DNA of 64,000 nt from Theobroma cacao (lineage: Eukaryota; Streptophyta; Magnoliopsida; Malvales; Malvaceae): assembly GCF_000208745.1 (NCBI RefSeq), contig NC_030857.1, positions 16,618,846 to 16,682,845 of the forward strand. Reading direction: 5' to 3'. Positions 1-12,490 of the stretch are shown here, one piece after another. Every line of letters starts with the position of its first letter. The stretch's first letter is position 1. The notes under the pieces were generated by a model. That model was not told the origin of the DNA. It searched no databases and was given only the letters and a program-made list of their open reading frames with translations. A program made the position numbers and the translations under genes.

Positions 1-80
1 GCCTAAACGCCAAACCCCCACCCACCCACCCCCCCCCCCCCCCCCCCGGCCCCCCTCCCCCTCCCCTCCCCTCCCCTCAC
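1..80. repeat. C-rich low-complexity tract (G4-capable on - strand)
   Basis: The window opens with an almost pure C stretch followed by repeats of CCCCT. The - strand therefore has many closely spaced runs of four or more G, the composition expected of G-quadruplexes. The following 100 bases are CT-rich and leader-like, but no gene can be assigned. Confidence 0.8.
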
Positions 81-119
81 CTCAATCCTACCCTCTTTTA
101 AGATATAGAGCCTTTCTCT

Positions 120-3100
120 TTGTTTCTACCACTTTGCTGTACCAAAATCCTTCGTATTGCTTCTCTTTCTCTTACAACAATGTCTCTGAATATATATTGG
201 ATGAAGAATGAAGAGATTTTTTGGCTTCAAACATGAACTATACAGTGTTAACTAAAGGAATTTTTAGATAATTTAGAGTACAGGGTCAAGTTTTCCATTG
301 CTTGTACCTGCTTGGGGAGTTCTTTTGGATAGGGGTAGGGTGTGTTTCACATTTAAGCATGGGCTGTCCAATCAAGTGGTGTTGGAAATTTTCCAATGTA
401 TTGGGACAAAACAGTTCATATCAGCACTGTTCACATCTTTGATGTTTTTATTAATGAATCTCAAAGTGTTCACACTATTCTAATTTGCAAAAGGAGTTGG
501 GGTGTAATTATCCCCAAAAAAAAAGTTGGAGATTTTGTAGCAATATAAATTCTACTTTCCCAAAAAGAAAAGAAGAATAATAACTTGGAAGAAGAAAGAA
601 CATGATTTATCTTAGGAGTTAGGAAATTGAGCATCATTGGTTAATGTTGGTTTGGATTAAGGGATTCCTGTTGAGGGCACTCTTTTTAGGCTTAATGGTA
701 CAGTCTGGCCATGATCAAAGCAATTCCATATATAACCGCCCAAGCGGCTATGAAAGAGACATATTTACTTAGTTAAGGTTTATCTTAGCTTAACTAAAGC
801 CATATGTGTAATTCAATGATCATGGAGCTTAAGCCGGTGGTTCAATCAACATCCTTTATGTTAAAACACAGTATTGAAAAATAATAAAATAATTTCAAGA
901 CGTGTATCTATGTTACTATTTTAAACTTTTATTTATCTCTACTAATAGTGTATAAAAGAGTTGCAAACAATAAATCTTGAGGATACAATAAAATACAGTA
1001 ATTGTATTTTATGGTGACAAAGTCAATCTACTACACATCTACTGTTATATGACTAAATTACCAAATTCTCTCTCCAATTAATAATGAATAGGGAATGAGA
1101 AAGCTTGTTACCATTTACTGTGGTTAAACTATTCATATCCCGCTTGATCATAAGCATATTTCTTGGACTCAATATTCAAGAAAAAAAGAACTAAATTAAG
1201 AAGAAATATTTGGTGAAATTCCAAGGTTTTGTTTGGGTTCTATATAGTGATGACCAAAGGAACATAATTAGTTGTAAATTAATGATCTGACACAAGAATT
1301 CCAGGTTGTTATAATTCAATCAACAAACCTAGCATCCCATAGGCCAGGGCTTATCATCTTGCATGTGGCCTCAAATTGAAGTGCTTGAATCAACTAGCCA
1401 AGTTGCACTATGTGAACAGTGCAAAGGAGTTGAACAGCCCCAACAATAATCAACAACAAGAATTGATAATTGAATCATTATGTCTCTGAGGAAAAGATCA
1501 GATATATATATATATTTGTAGGTTATATGAAGCAATTATATGGAGCTGAAATTAGGGCATAGGGTCACCATGATTTCCATTATTCTCCTGTATCTTGAAG
1601 AGAATTTTTGAGCCGTTCTAATTTCCATCTCAAAGAGTTTGCTTATGTACCTTGTTCACACTAGTCATCACTCAAGCTAAACTAAGCATTCATTGCCCCG
1701 TTTTTCACACGCTTTATGAGATTGTTTGCCTTCATAAACATGAATGATCAGGGGTTGTGTAGGCTCTTTGATAATAAGTACGACTCACTCCTCATTCCTT
1801 TGTCACTGCTCCAATTAATATAACCTATCACTCTTTTGGTGTAAGATTGCTTCGTTATGAATTGGAAATTACGTTCAAGTAACAAAAATAGTTTCTTTCC
1901 AAAAGAGGACTGATAAGGATGTCTAGAGTTGACAAGCCTTGGACTTGCGTCATACTCAATTTTACATAATAAAAATGTTTTGTAAGTTGAAAATATGAAC
2001 CTGTAATAATACAGTAATAAAATTTTTCCTATTAGTTTCAATGTCAAGTAAGAGAGTCGGAAACCTTGAGCCTTGAGCAATGAATGGATGAATATGTAGC
2101 AAGTTATTCAAGTGGAGCTGATGGGATATGGTAAAATCAAAGTTTGATTGCATGGGGAATACATGAACTCATATATTATGATGATGGATGCTTCATCTAA
2201 TCATTCCTTTTCCATTCATTCATTCATCCATCACAATTTACCCTTCTTTTAGCAAAGGGTGATGGAAAAGGATGATAGACAGCACGTCCAAGTCAGAGAA
2301 AGAGGCTTTCAAGCTTCAGGTAGTAACAGAATCCATTACAAAGATCCTTTGCTAACTCTTTCACCACGCCACCAATAATCACTTGCTTTTATTTGCTTGC
2401 CTAAGCAGTACTAACCCAATCCAAATCAAGAGTGGGGCTGCCTTTATTAATATAAAAGTTTAAACAGCTTGAGAGTTTAAAACAAAGAACCGAAAAGAAA
2501 AGCACCCTATACAAAAGCATCTAAAAAAATATAGAAATATTACATTACAATATATGTTTTGCATAAAATCCATAAAAACTTAGATATACAAAATAACCTA
2601 TCAATGATAAACAAACGAACGGTACATTTCCTTATGTGCTCAATTATCAATACGTATTGAACATGTTTGATCGATTCATGTCTACAAAATGATTAATTTC
2701 TCTGTAAATCTACTCATATTTGATTTCACCAACCACCTTCTGTAACTAGTCAATATTGACAAAAACCGTCCACGACAAGACCCATAACCTAATATCCGGA
2801 TTAAGAACCCATGAAAGTGGGGCTGCTGTTTGATTCTTGTAGTGTCATTCATGTGCCATTTTGTTTTGTTTCTCTTAAAAGCTTATAATAGCAAGGCTTG
2901 TTTTGTATTTGTTTCCATTAATTTGATTGAGACAACTTTTTCCAAACGAAATGATGAGTAAAGCGAAAATTTATTAATTGCTAATCAACATTGAAAGAGA
3001 AATGCAACCTATGAAAAAGGGTCTTTACCCAGTACCATATATGAAAGTTTTGATGAGTAGCCCATCAGAATTTTGAAAAAACCATTCAAAAAAATTATTA

Positions 3101-3440
3101 AAAAAAATATGAAAAGGGCAAGTCGGTAGATCGCATCAGATTGTGATGATTTTATCAGATTAGGTTCATGATACTAGTAGTTGATGGGTTGGGTCCCATC
3201 TTAGACCATTGTTGCTTAGCCAACAAAATTTTTATAAGAACAAAAAGGGTACAGGAGGACATTCATTTTTGGGGTTTCTAAGAGTAGGTGAAATTGGAAT
3301 AATAACACTTTCCTTGAATTTAATTTTGAACCAATATCAAAACATTTTAAGATTTTGCTAACCAATATTTCAAAGTTTCTATATTAAGTAATCTATTCAC
3401 TTGATACATTGAAAATTGTCACATTAATCAATAATTACTG
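120..3440. other. Intergenic, no gene recognised
   Basis: AT-rich sequence. The open frames at 298-483, 1748-2080 and 1962-2153 are short, of odd composition and resemble no family I know. A short (TA)n run lies near 1501-1515. Nothing else could be supported. Confidence 0.6.
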
Positions 3441-3441
3441 T

Positions 3442-4026
3442 ATGACATAACACGTAAAAAAAATTTTAAATTATTTAAAAAAATTTAAATAAATTTTAAT
3501 TCTTTTGTCACGTTTAATTAAAAATTTTATATTTTTATATTGAGTCAAATATTAGACCTTTATAACTTTTTTTTTTTAAATTAAGCATTACATTCATCAA
3601 CAAGAGGTGAGCAGTTCCCTATAAGAAAAACTATAGACTCTTATAACTAAAGTTTGATTTATTATCATTAGTAAAAATATCACTTGTTATTTTATACCTA
3701 TCGTAATATTAATGTAAAAAGTAAAAATATCACATCAACATGTTACGTCATTATTCATTATGATATGTCAACATATCACGTCAGTGTTATATGACATAAA
3801 ATAACAATTGACATTTTGACTAACCACAGTTAGTGAACCATTAATCAGAAAGACTTGTATTTGATTCAAAATAAAAATATATAAATTTTGTTTATGTTGG
3901 AAGTTCCTGCAGGACCCAGCTACCTTGTATTTATTTAAAAAAAATATACAAATTTGATTAAACGCACTAAACAAATATTATTTTATTTAATTTTTTTAAA
4001 ATAATACATCAAGATTTTAATACAGT
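3442..4026. repeat. MITE-like inverted-repeat element, copy A (interrupted)
   Basis: This is a member of the dispersed family seen again near 5.2, 6.7, 17.9, 32.8, 42.9 and 43.6 kb. The left arm runs from ACACGTAAAAAAAATTTT, and the right arm is a rough reverse complement ending near 4026. The centre carries TTACGTCATTATTCATTATG-type motifs. Two extra segments interrupt the arms, at about 3556-3640 and 3890-3945. At the second, AAATTTTG before and AAATTTGATT after the extra bases look like a duplicated join. Confidence 0.6.
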
Positions 4027-5174
4027 AACATTTTAGCAATTAAAGTGGTTATAATAATTGAAGGTAGATGATGGTAAAAAGTCAACATAGAGAGACAAAA
4101 TGGAGTTATATAGGCTTTGTCAAAGTGGTGGAGATTAAGTTTGGAGAGAAATTGATGTGGCATTATGCACCGGCCATTCAAGGTGGGTTTGAATAAGTGT
4201 GGATTAAGATGGGAAAACATAGGAAGGATTAGATAGTGATAGGGAAACATTATACATGAAATTTGTGATGATCTAAGGATGAGAGCAACCCCCATTTTCT
4301 TTGCTAAGTGGAAGGGTAAACACAAAGGGCAAAGGGGGACATTGATTCTTCTTTGAAAAAGAAGAGATGAAGCTTCAAAGTCAAAAGGCAAGTTTAATGT
4401 CAACGGGTAAATTTCCTCCATTGGAGTTTACTTTGTTTTTTTGTGTGTGTTACTGATTTATGTTCCTACTCCAAAAAGTTTGAAAGTAACATGTAGACCA
4501 CCCTAAGATTCTAGGTCGGAATTAGGGTTCTTCTTTCATATATATATATATATATAGCCTTTGAAAATGAATTATCTAACTTTTTATTTTTCACGAAAAT
4601 TATGTTAAAATGAACATAACCCTAAATTAATTTAACCAAAAATCATAATAACCAAACTTAACATTAAAAGTGTAATATTCAATTATAAATTTTATTCTAA
4701 CTTGAACTTGAAACTGATTAGAATTTAAAATGACTTAAATCCAACACGATCTAAACCGGAGATGACCGATCCGAACCCGCCGATCTACTTCCTCTAGTCA
4801 AGACCAAGATTAAAGGGCAGATAAATATATAACCGACTTGGCCAATTGAAAATTTTAATTGTAGGCAAGGACCTAATTTAGAATAGTGTGGCTCTGTGCA
4901 TATGTACATAGCTAGAAGTGGAGGTATGGAACCACAAAAGCCAATGTCATATAAAGTGAAAACACCGATCAACAAAAGAGAAAAAGGGCCAATGTCATAT
5001 AAGATGTGTGATGAAACTCTATTGCTACTTTATGCGATCTGGCTTACAAAAAAACAGTCATTTAAGAGAAAGAAATGGCTATTTGCATAGTTATCCGTTA
5101 CAGAATTAAAAGCATGCAGCTTGATTAATCTTCTAGCACAAATTTTTGCTTAGCTACCTATGAAGCTTAATATT
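4027..5174. other. Intergenic, no gene recognised
   Basis: AT-rich sequence with a (TA)n run near 4538-4556. The open frame at 4017-4421 (- strand) would encode 134 residues but has no domain, no splice context and overlaps the end of a repeat, so it is not called. Confidence 0.55.
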
Positions 5175-5622
5175 GGTATAATATTTGAAAATTTTTCTAA
5201 ATTATTAAAAAAAATTATTTAAGTATTTATTTTTTTATTACGCTTAATCAAGTTTTTATACTTTTATTTTAAATCAAATAACTCCTTATAACTAATGTTG
5301 ATTAATTATTATTAATTAAAATATTATTTATCATTGTTATGGCACGTGGTGTTGATGTGGAGGATGAAAGTATCATATGATCATATATCATCATGTTATA
5401 TCAGCATATTACGTCATTATCTATTATGACGTATCAGCATGTCACACCGTTACTTGACATAGAATTACAAACGATATTTTAATTAATAATAGTTAGTTAA
5501 CTATTAATTATAAAAAGTTATTTAAGTTCAAAATACAAATATAAAAGCTTGATTAAACAAAATAAAGAATAATAATTTATTTAAATTTTTTTAAATAGTT
5601 AATAAATTTTATAGATATTATG
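5175..5622. repeat. MITE-like inverted-repeat element, copy B
   Basis: About 450 bp. The left end GGTATAATATTTGAAA faces a right end that reads, reversed, CATAATATCTATAAAATTT. The two arms fold on each other around a centre with TTACGTCATTATCTATTATG and neighbouring GACGTATCAGCATGTCAC. It has no coding capacity. Arm spacing and central motif match the other copies in the window. Confidence 0.7.
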
Positions 5623-6694
5623 TCAGAACTCTTTTTGTCCATAGGTGGAATATTAAGAATTTGTCTTAATGGTCCAAAAAGTCTAAGCTAGTGGTCAATA
5701 ATTAACAATATATTATGGTACTAATTACTTATCTCAGTTGCACATGGGTTTGATATTTATCAAATCTCATCCTTACCTTGGTAATTGAGGCATAATTAGA
5801 TTGTGCGGGCCATTGGTTAAATAGTTAAGGTTTACATCAAAGCTAGCACCATCTCAGTAAGATTATATGAATGACTTGACACCTAAATTCACTTACTAGT
5901 GAGATGTGAATGCCAACTAACTAATTATATTTGCTTTGGGAGTAAACTTTGTCTACAACATTAACATAATTCGAGGTGAAAATTCCTATAATACTATAAT
6001 CTGGAAGACTCTGTTGAACACCGTAGACACCCCATTTTGTTTGAGTGTATCAAATCTAGCCATTAGAATGTCCCATTAGAGACATATTACACCCTTTGAT
6101 TACTATATATAATAACCCATAGATTAATAATCTATCCATCATTAATTGATGATTTTTTTCTAGATCTTTTTGTTTCTCAGTTTTTGCTTTGGAATTTGTT
6201 GAGATTTGATGCTTCTGGTTGTGCACTTTGATTACTCCTTTTGCATTTCTTCTGTGCATACATTTCAGTTAATCTTTCACTCATCAAGACAAAACTTTTG
6301 CTTGACCAGACGTCTACTTATATCTAATGTTAGGCCGATTGCATTACTCGATCAAGAATATATATTTGAATATGGGTCATATATTCTTCTTGGCTGGTCT
6401 TGAGATATATATATATATAGAGAGTGAAAGCCAGCGTCGATGCAATTTATAATCCATCTTATTTCGACTTTTTTCTTTGCATATAATTATATAGAGGTAC
6501 AAATTAAATTATAAGTAACTCTTTCTTATCTTATAAATCTCATTTCTTCGTCTCAAAATTTAAACTTAAAATTTTCGTGCTTGAATCTAAAGTTCTACTT
6601 AACATATGAGTGTGTACCTAGTGATCTTCATTTTGAAATTCTCTTACCTTGAGTATATATGGCAACAAAATAGGATGTCACCCAATGAAAATTA
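5623..6694. other. Intergenic, no gene recognised
   Basis: AT-rich DNA with a (TA)n run near 6405-6420. The short open frames here (6056-6259, 6206-6403) have no recognisable similarity and no supporting signals. Confidence 0.55.
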
Positions 6695-7108
6695 TGCATT
6701 ATAATACGTAAAAAAAGTTCTTGAATTATTTAAAAAAATTAAAAAATTATTTTTTATTACATTCAATTAAATTTTTATAATTTTATTTTGAATCAAATAT
6801 ACATTTATAACTAATAATTAATTAATTACTATTAGTCAAAATATCTTTTTATTATTTTTCTATCATGTGACACTGACGTAGTATATTGATATGTCATAAT
6901 AAATAATAAAGTGACACAATTATATAATTATAAGATATTTTTACTTTACACGTCAATATCATATCAATATCACGTAAGTATAAAATGAGAAGTAATATTT
7001 TGACTAATAATAATTAATTAAACGTTATTCATTAAAATTTATTTAATTTAAAATAAAAATTTGATTGAATTTTTTTAATGGTTCAGGGGCATTTTCAACT
7101 ATTATGCC
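6695..7108. repeat. MITE-like inverted-repeat element, copy C
   Basis: Ends TGCATTATAATACGTAAAA on the left and, reversed, AAGGCATAATAGTTGAAAAT on the right. The arms contain the family signature TATTTTGAATCAAATATA and its complement. The centre has GTGACACTGACGTAGTATAT. It lies about 600 bp upstream of the distal candidate promoter of the NAC gene. Confidence 0.65.
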
Positions 7109-7682
7109 TTAGTTTAAACTAACAATAATAAAAGCAACTTAAATGTGAAAAAAGAAGAGAGAAAGAAAGTAACTTGTGCCTAGACAAAAGAAGTTTAGTT
7201 ATGAAGAATAAAGGAGATAAAGCCAAGAGCAGGAGATGATGAAAAGGACTGTAGCTTTAGTGGGACTCATGAGAGAGAATACAAATGATTAGCTATTTGA
7301 TACAGACAGCTTGTAAATTCTGACATGGAAACACACTTGGCAACACAAGAGCGGAGCCAAATGGCAAAGGGCGGCACACCAAACAGACAAGGAGGAGCTG
7401 GATTGTGGGAGACGTTATAAAATTCATTCTCAACAATGTCCTATTCGTAACATATAGGTCTTTTGGTCTTATTATGTTGTGTAAGAATATCAGCAAAATG
7501 TATATTAAAGGAGCAGTCGTTGTTGCTATAGTGCGGAAAATCTTAGGACATAAAATAGCGGTGGGGAGAGAAGGAGGGGGGGTGGCGTGAAAACTTGGTG
7601 TCACGCCGTCCAAACAAACCTTTCAATTCATTCATCTGCCACCCCACGCGCAATCAATAACCTCCCTAATTCCCTTCCTATA

Positions 7683-7700
7683 CTATATATATATTTATAG
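7683..7700 (+). promoter_or_regulatory. Candidate distal TATA box of the NAC gene
   Basis: CTATATATATATTTATAG is followed by a CT-rich leader (about 7701-7820). AG|GTTCAA near 7826 could be a 5'UTR donor. The sequence TTATGTTTTTCAG just before the coding start (ends near 8939) looks like an acceptor, so a roughly 1.1 kb 5'UTR intron is possible. This is inference; a nearer TATA box is the alternative. Confidence 0.4.
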
Positions 7701-8856
7701 GCTCACTCTCTTTCTTTGCAATCAAAATATTCCACCACCCTTTTCTCTCTAGATTCCTCTTCTGCATAGTTTCTGTAATTATCCTGTCCCTTTACAACAC
7801 ACTTTCCCTTCTACCTCTTGCTGCAGGTTCAATCAAGAGTGTCAACACCCCACGGTTTCACAATATCTTCATCTTGTGAGTATGTTTTGGTCTAATACCT
7901 GCCAGCAACTTTCTTATACAGTTGTTTGTGATAAAGGGTTTTCTCTTCTTTGGGTGCATTTTTCTGTTATTAGGGATAGAGTTGTCATGCACGCATGAGG
8001 TCCCTATGTTTCCAAGTGTATGGACATATATTGGGTTTTTGTCACTCATGTTTCTTAGTCGAAATCCAGTAGGATCAATGTGATAGGAGATCTGAATGGA
8101 GGAGATTTGAATCAATGAGTTCATGTAAGAAAGGATAAGCATGGGTTTTAGCCTAACACAGGCAGTGTTGAGAGAATGAGGAGAGATGTGGAGAGGGAGA
8201 GAGCTAATGATGAGCACTGTCATTGTTTTAGCATAAGGCGAACGAGGGGAGGAGGTGGGTGTGAAAACATATTCCACTACCACGAGCAATCGGAGTGCAC
8301 TGCACTCAAAGAAAACATACAACAACATGCTTGTGCCAGCAAAGTCAAGCTTTTCGGCAACTTTTCTCTTCCATATGCTTTGCCTAAGCTCATGCAACTC
8401 ATAAAATATTAAAGTAAAGACTATACTTAGGATAAAACCCATTCATGTTTTTGGTGGGTTCCACACATATGTAGCCTGACATTCTTTGGCCAGGGACCAG
8501 CCTTGGGTCCCATAAAGTTACATCATGATCATCATTATGCACCCACTATTTAATCAAAAATAGCTACTCTCTTGCAACTTAAGAGTTGAGGAATGAGCTT
8601 TCTGTAATAATAATAGGAATTAATGATAATAGATTATGAAAACAACATACATAGGCAAAACATGTGCGTTTACTTCACTATCCCTTGTGAGCCTTTGGAA
8701 TTTCATTTCATTGAAGAGCCATGTCCTCCTCCTCCTTCCAACTTTCCTTCTATTTTAGGCTTACGCCAAAAAGAAACTTCAAGCCGCCTCTGTTTGTTGA
8801 GAGAGGAATATTCACATAATCCCCTCATATTATTAGGTGGTTTTGCCAAGATCCAA

Positions 8857-8863
8857 TATAAAT
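8857..8863 (+). promoter_or_regulatory. Candidate proximal TATA box of the NAC gene
   Basis: TATAAAT preceded by CCAA lies about 90 bases before the ATG at 8953. It would give a 5'UTR of about 65 bases without any 5'UTR intron. It competes with the TATA box near 7690, and sequence alone does not decide between them. Confidence 0.35.
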
Positions 8864-8952
8864 GTGTACAAAAACAAAAGCAACATTGTTAAAACCTTGG
8901 GAAGAAACTTACTTTATATGCTTGGGTTATGTTTTTCAGGAGTAGATCCACG

Positions 8953-10819
8953 ATGGAGCTGGAGTCATGCGTGCCACCAGGCTTTAGATTTCATCCCACT
9001 GAGGAAGAACTAGTAGGTTATTACCTCAGGAGAAAGATTAACTCTCTGAAAATTGATCTAGATGTTATTATCGACATTGATCTTTACAAGATGGAGCCAT
9101 GGGATATCCAAGGTATTGTATTAATGAATAAAGCAACTATATATGATGTGTAACGTATATATATATATGACAGGATCATGAGATTTTGAAAAGTTTTTAC
9201 TACATTTTCATTGGTTTCTTTTTTCTTGATTTGAACCAATCAGAATTTAACTTGGCAGAAACCTATTGGTCTTAGGGTTTGAAATTTGGAAAAGCAAATA
9301 TGAAAAGCACTCCTTTTTTAGTGCACTTTTCCCTTAGTCGTCAACTAATCAATATCACCATGCCATGCCATACATTTACAAGTTGATTTGACTATGATGC
9401 AAATTAGAAGAAATGTAGTAATGCCTAACGAACCAAGGGCACCAGGAAAATGACTGCTTTAAGTGGGTTCTGGTTGATTTCCAAAGCCAGCTTTTATATT
9501 GTTTTTTCTTGATGTTTTGCAGGTAGATGTAAGCTAGGGTACGATGAACAAAGCGAGTGGTATTTCTTCAGTCATAAAGACAGGAAGTATCCAACAGGAA
9601 CACGGACTAATAGAGCCACTGCAGCTGGATTTTGGAAGGCAACAGGGAGGGACAAAGCTGTTCTTTCAAAGAATAAAATCATAGGGATGAGAAAGACTCT
9701 GGTTTTCTACAGGGGTCGTGCACCTAATGGGAGGAAGACAGATTGGATCATGCACGAGTATCGACTCCAAACTTTTGAACATGGACCGCCACAGGCAAGT
9801 TTATTCACCTTATCTTATACGTATCTCACTGAAGATGTTACATATTTTTAGAGCACCTAATACATAATGTCTGTCACCGATGTAGCAGTGCTACATTCAG
9901 AATTCATTGTCATGGCTGCAGCTAGTCTGTCACTAACGCATAGGTTATGAATTTGTACTTACTGGTAATCTATAGTTGAGAATTAGAAAGTAATAGGCAC
10001 TGCTTTGCTTGGACAATAGTGAGGGGAATTGGTCAATATATGTTAAAGGGGGTGTTTTTTTTTTTTTTTTGGAGAATGGAAAAGTCATCACTCATTACTC
10101 ATTAGCTGCACCAAATTGCAAGCACGCTTAGCTTGACTGACTCAATCTTCCAAATGACAAATCATTTTAAAGTGATTACTTACTGTGTCTGATAGTGCGT
10201 TTAGTTCTTACTAGAAGCGCCATTCAAATCATTTTGTTCCCTTTGGAAATATGTTACTGATGATACAAAAGTTTGCAATTTGCAGGAAGAAGGGTGGGTG
10301 GTCTGCCGGGCATTTAGAAAGCCAAGTCCTAATCAAAGGCAAGGCTTTGAAGCATGGAACCATGCTTACTATATCAGAGATAACAGCCATGTTAGGCCTC
10401 CAATGTCAATTTCAGATATAGTAAGTACATCTCATCATCTTCATCCGAATGAAGGATCAAGTTTTCATGATCAATCCTATGGTTCGGAGCAAGAGCTTGT
10501 TTCCAACCACAATGTCTTGGACAGCCAACAAGTCATTGAACTCCCACAACTGGATAGCCCCACTACTGTTTCACCAAGTTTGGCAGCAAAAGAAGGTTTC
10601 CAGCGGAATTTCGTAACAAATTATGAGGATTGTGAAGAAGAAAAGAGCAATAACAGTAGCCAATACATTGACTGGAAGCACTTGGACAATTTTCTTGCCT
10701 CACAGCTGACTGATACAACATCTTATCCATATCAAACTGCGCCACTAATACCCCAAAACTACGAGCTAGATGCTCAAGAACACGTTAGCCACCTGCTTGG
10801 TTGCTTCCCTGGATCATAG
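8953..10819 (+). CDS. VND7: NAC transcription factor, VND7-like (VASCULAR-RELATED NAC-DOMAIN 7)
   Basis: Exons 8953-9112, 9523-9794 and 10286-10819 join in frame to 321 aa. Residues 1-160 form a complete NAC domain: [18 protein letters not shown] (A), [11 protein letters not shown] (B), [20 protein letters not shown] (C), [14 protein letters not shown] and [19 protein letters not shown] (D), and [13 protein letters not shown] (E). The DNA-binding core WKATGRDK is intact. The subfamily call rests on RKINS, the RKPSPNQR extension and the C-terminal end LLGCFPGS, which match VND7 as I know it; length also fits (about 324 aa in Arabidopsis). In that family the protein is a nuclear activator that switches on xylem vessel formation, secondary walls and programmed cell death; the acidic, Ser/Gln-rich C-terminus is the expected activation region. 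Intron 1 has GT-AG ends, but intron 2 starts with GC (CAG|GCAAGT). The start at 8953 was preferred over 8929 because the latter lies in the probable acceptor region. Confidence 0.93.
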
Positions 10820-11150
10820 CGGAAGGCCCAAGTTTCACAATTTATTTATGCAAAATGCTGATCCAACAAAGCTAAAAGCTCCTGTCTCAAATAGGAACTA
10901 AGTTTGAAAAGTCCTTCAGATTTACATAACATTTGCATGCTAAAAAAGTAGAGTACGTGTCGTAGAGAAAGAATGGATTTCTTATGATAAAAGGAGACTT
11001 TCCTGCAAGCTTTAGAGGGTGTGTAGAAAGTTTCACTTTACCTTTTTTTTTTTTTCTTTTTCCATTTGTTATGCTTACAAAATTGTATATTGCGCAATAG
11101 TGCATATATATAAATGACTTTGTAATAATGTTAATCTTTTCTTATGAATT
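10820..11150 (+). other. Probable 3'UTR of the NAC gene
   Basis: T-rich sequence after the stop, with TATATATAAATG and TTTGTAATAATG near 11105-11130. These resemble plant near- and far-upstream polyadenylation elements. The cleavage site cannot be fixed. Confidence 0.4.
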
Positions 11151-11460
11151 TTGGCATTTTTTTTCTATGCAAGTTATAATAATAAGGTTTCTTGATGTAT
11201 ATATCAGTGCATGTGATTTTTCACTTTGGTGCAATTTATGCAACTTAAAATTTTTTTGGTACTTTATGAAAGGTTATTGAGTCTTAATTAGTTATACATG
11301 ATCAGTCACCCTTATCATAAAATTTATCTGTATTAATTCTCAAGTCAGCTGCAATCATAATTACTTTGTGTCTGTTTGTATATATACATATATATGTATA
11401 ATGTATATTATAACTTAGTATTACTGTTCCATGATAGTTAAGAATTTGAGTCTTGTTAAG

Positions 11461-11880
11461 CTGGGAACACCTTCACCATGCCATTAGTCTTGCCCATTCC
11501 CTCTTTTGCTAGCTTATCAGCCTCTTGTTCCCCTCCTTCAGTATGCAAGATCTACTTTCTCATTCTCTAAGGTGAAGTGTCTGGTCTTTGTACCCATTTG
11601 ATAGCATTGGTCAGTCACTCTCAATGATTAATGCATGAGTGTTTATTCATTTTGATGTGACATAAATTAGTAAAGCTTCTTTAGTCTGTCAATAACTCTG
11701 TAGATTTGGATCACCAATGTCTATGAATTTTGAGAAAATAGTTAGAGTTTCTTTGTTGGAATCCTTGAGAATTCCACCTATATCGGCATCTCCCTGAAAT
11801 TTCGACATGCTGCACCATCAACATTAAACTTTAATTTCGTATATACTAGTTTGATCCAACTGGTATTTTGTTATATATTT
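11461..11880 (-). pseudogene. LINE RNase H domain remnant
   Basis: The - strand reads WIKLVYTKLKFNVDGAACRN at its start and EGGEQEADKLAKEGMGK near its end. These are the first catalytic-Asp motif (KFNVDGA) and the C-terminal EADKLAKEG motif of RNase H domains found at the end of plant LINE polyproteins. Stops and frame changes lie between. Family assignment is from motif memory. It has the same orientation as the LINE reverse-transcriptase remnant at 16.4-17.0 kb and sits downstream of it in that reading direction, so both may come from one element later split. Confidence 0.7.
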
Positions 11881-12490
11881 TGTTTCCATTGCCTCATTTT
11901 ATCCTCCCAACTTCCAAAATTGTAGATTTTTTTGCACTTTTTTGTGTCAAGTGCAAAAATTCTATGAAAAGCCACCTTAAGAATAATTTTTGAAATCCAT
12001 TACTCATCCCAAAAATTTAAACTTTTTCTATTTCCAACAATCACACCAAAATTTGATGAAACTTACATGAAAAATTTATTAGTGGAGAAGAGGAGGGATA
12101 AAATATTCTGCACAAAGTAGAGCATGGTCAATTTGTATGAACAGACCAGATAAGGGCACTTGCATCACTACCATTTTTTTTCAATATAACTCCTTTCCGA
12201 AAACTTGATCGCTCTCTACCAAATCTCCATATCCATTTATTAAGAAAGTTCAACTTTTAACTTCAATATCCGTAATATAAATTGCACCATGGTCTTTATA
12301 GTTACATACTTTGCTCCATTCCACCTCCCCACCTCCCCCCCCCCGCCCCTTCCCCTAATAAAAACCTTCTTTGCATTTTACCAAGCTTGTGTTTTACTTT
12401 CGTTGGGATTTTAAAAGTTGACATAAAAAATAGAGGTATTTTAAAAAATAGTTCTTAAAGATAAGATGTTTTAAAAATAGCTATCTTTAT
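11881..12490. other. Intergenic; C-rich spot near 12321-12356
   Basis: No gene seen. A short stretch of C runs (CCACCTCCCC followed by ten C) gives a G-run cluster on the - strand. The rest is AT-rich. Confidence 0.5.

Noticed and set aside
4017..4421. 134-codon - strand frame
   Set aside because: No recognisable domain and it overlaps the end of a MITE-like repeat.
7858..8442. 194-codon - strand frame
   Set aside because: Lies antisense in the upstream/leader region of the NAC gene, has no domain and a composition unlike the real genes.
10563..10745. Frame antisense to exon 3 of the NAC gene
   Set aside because: Shadow of the real coding strand.
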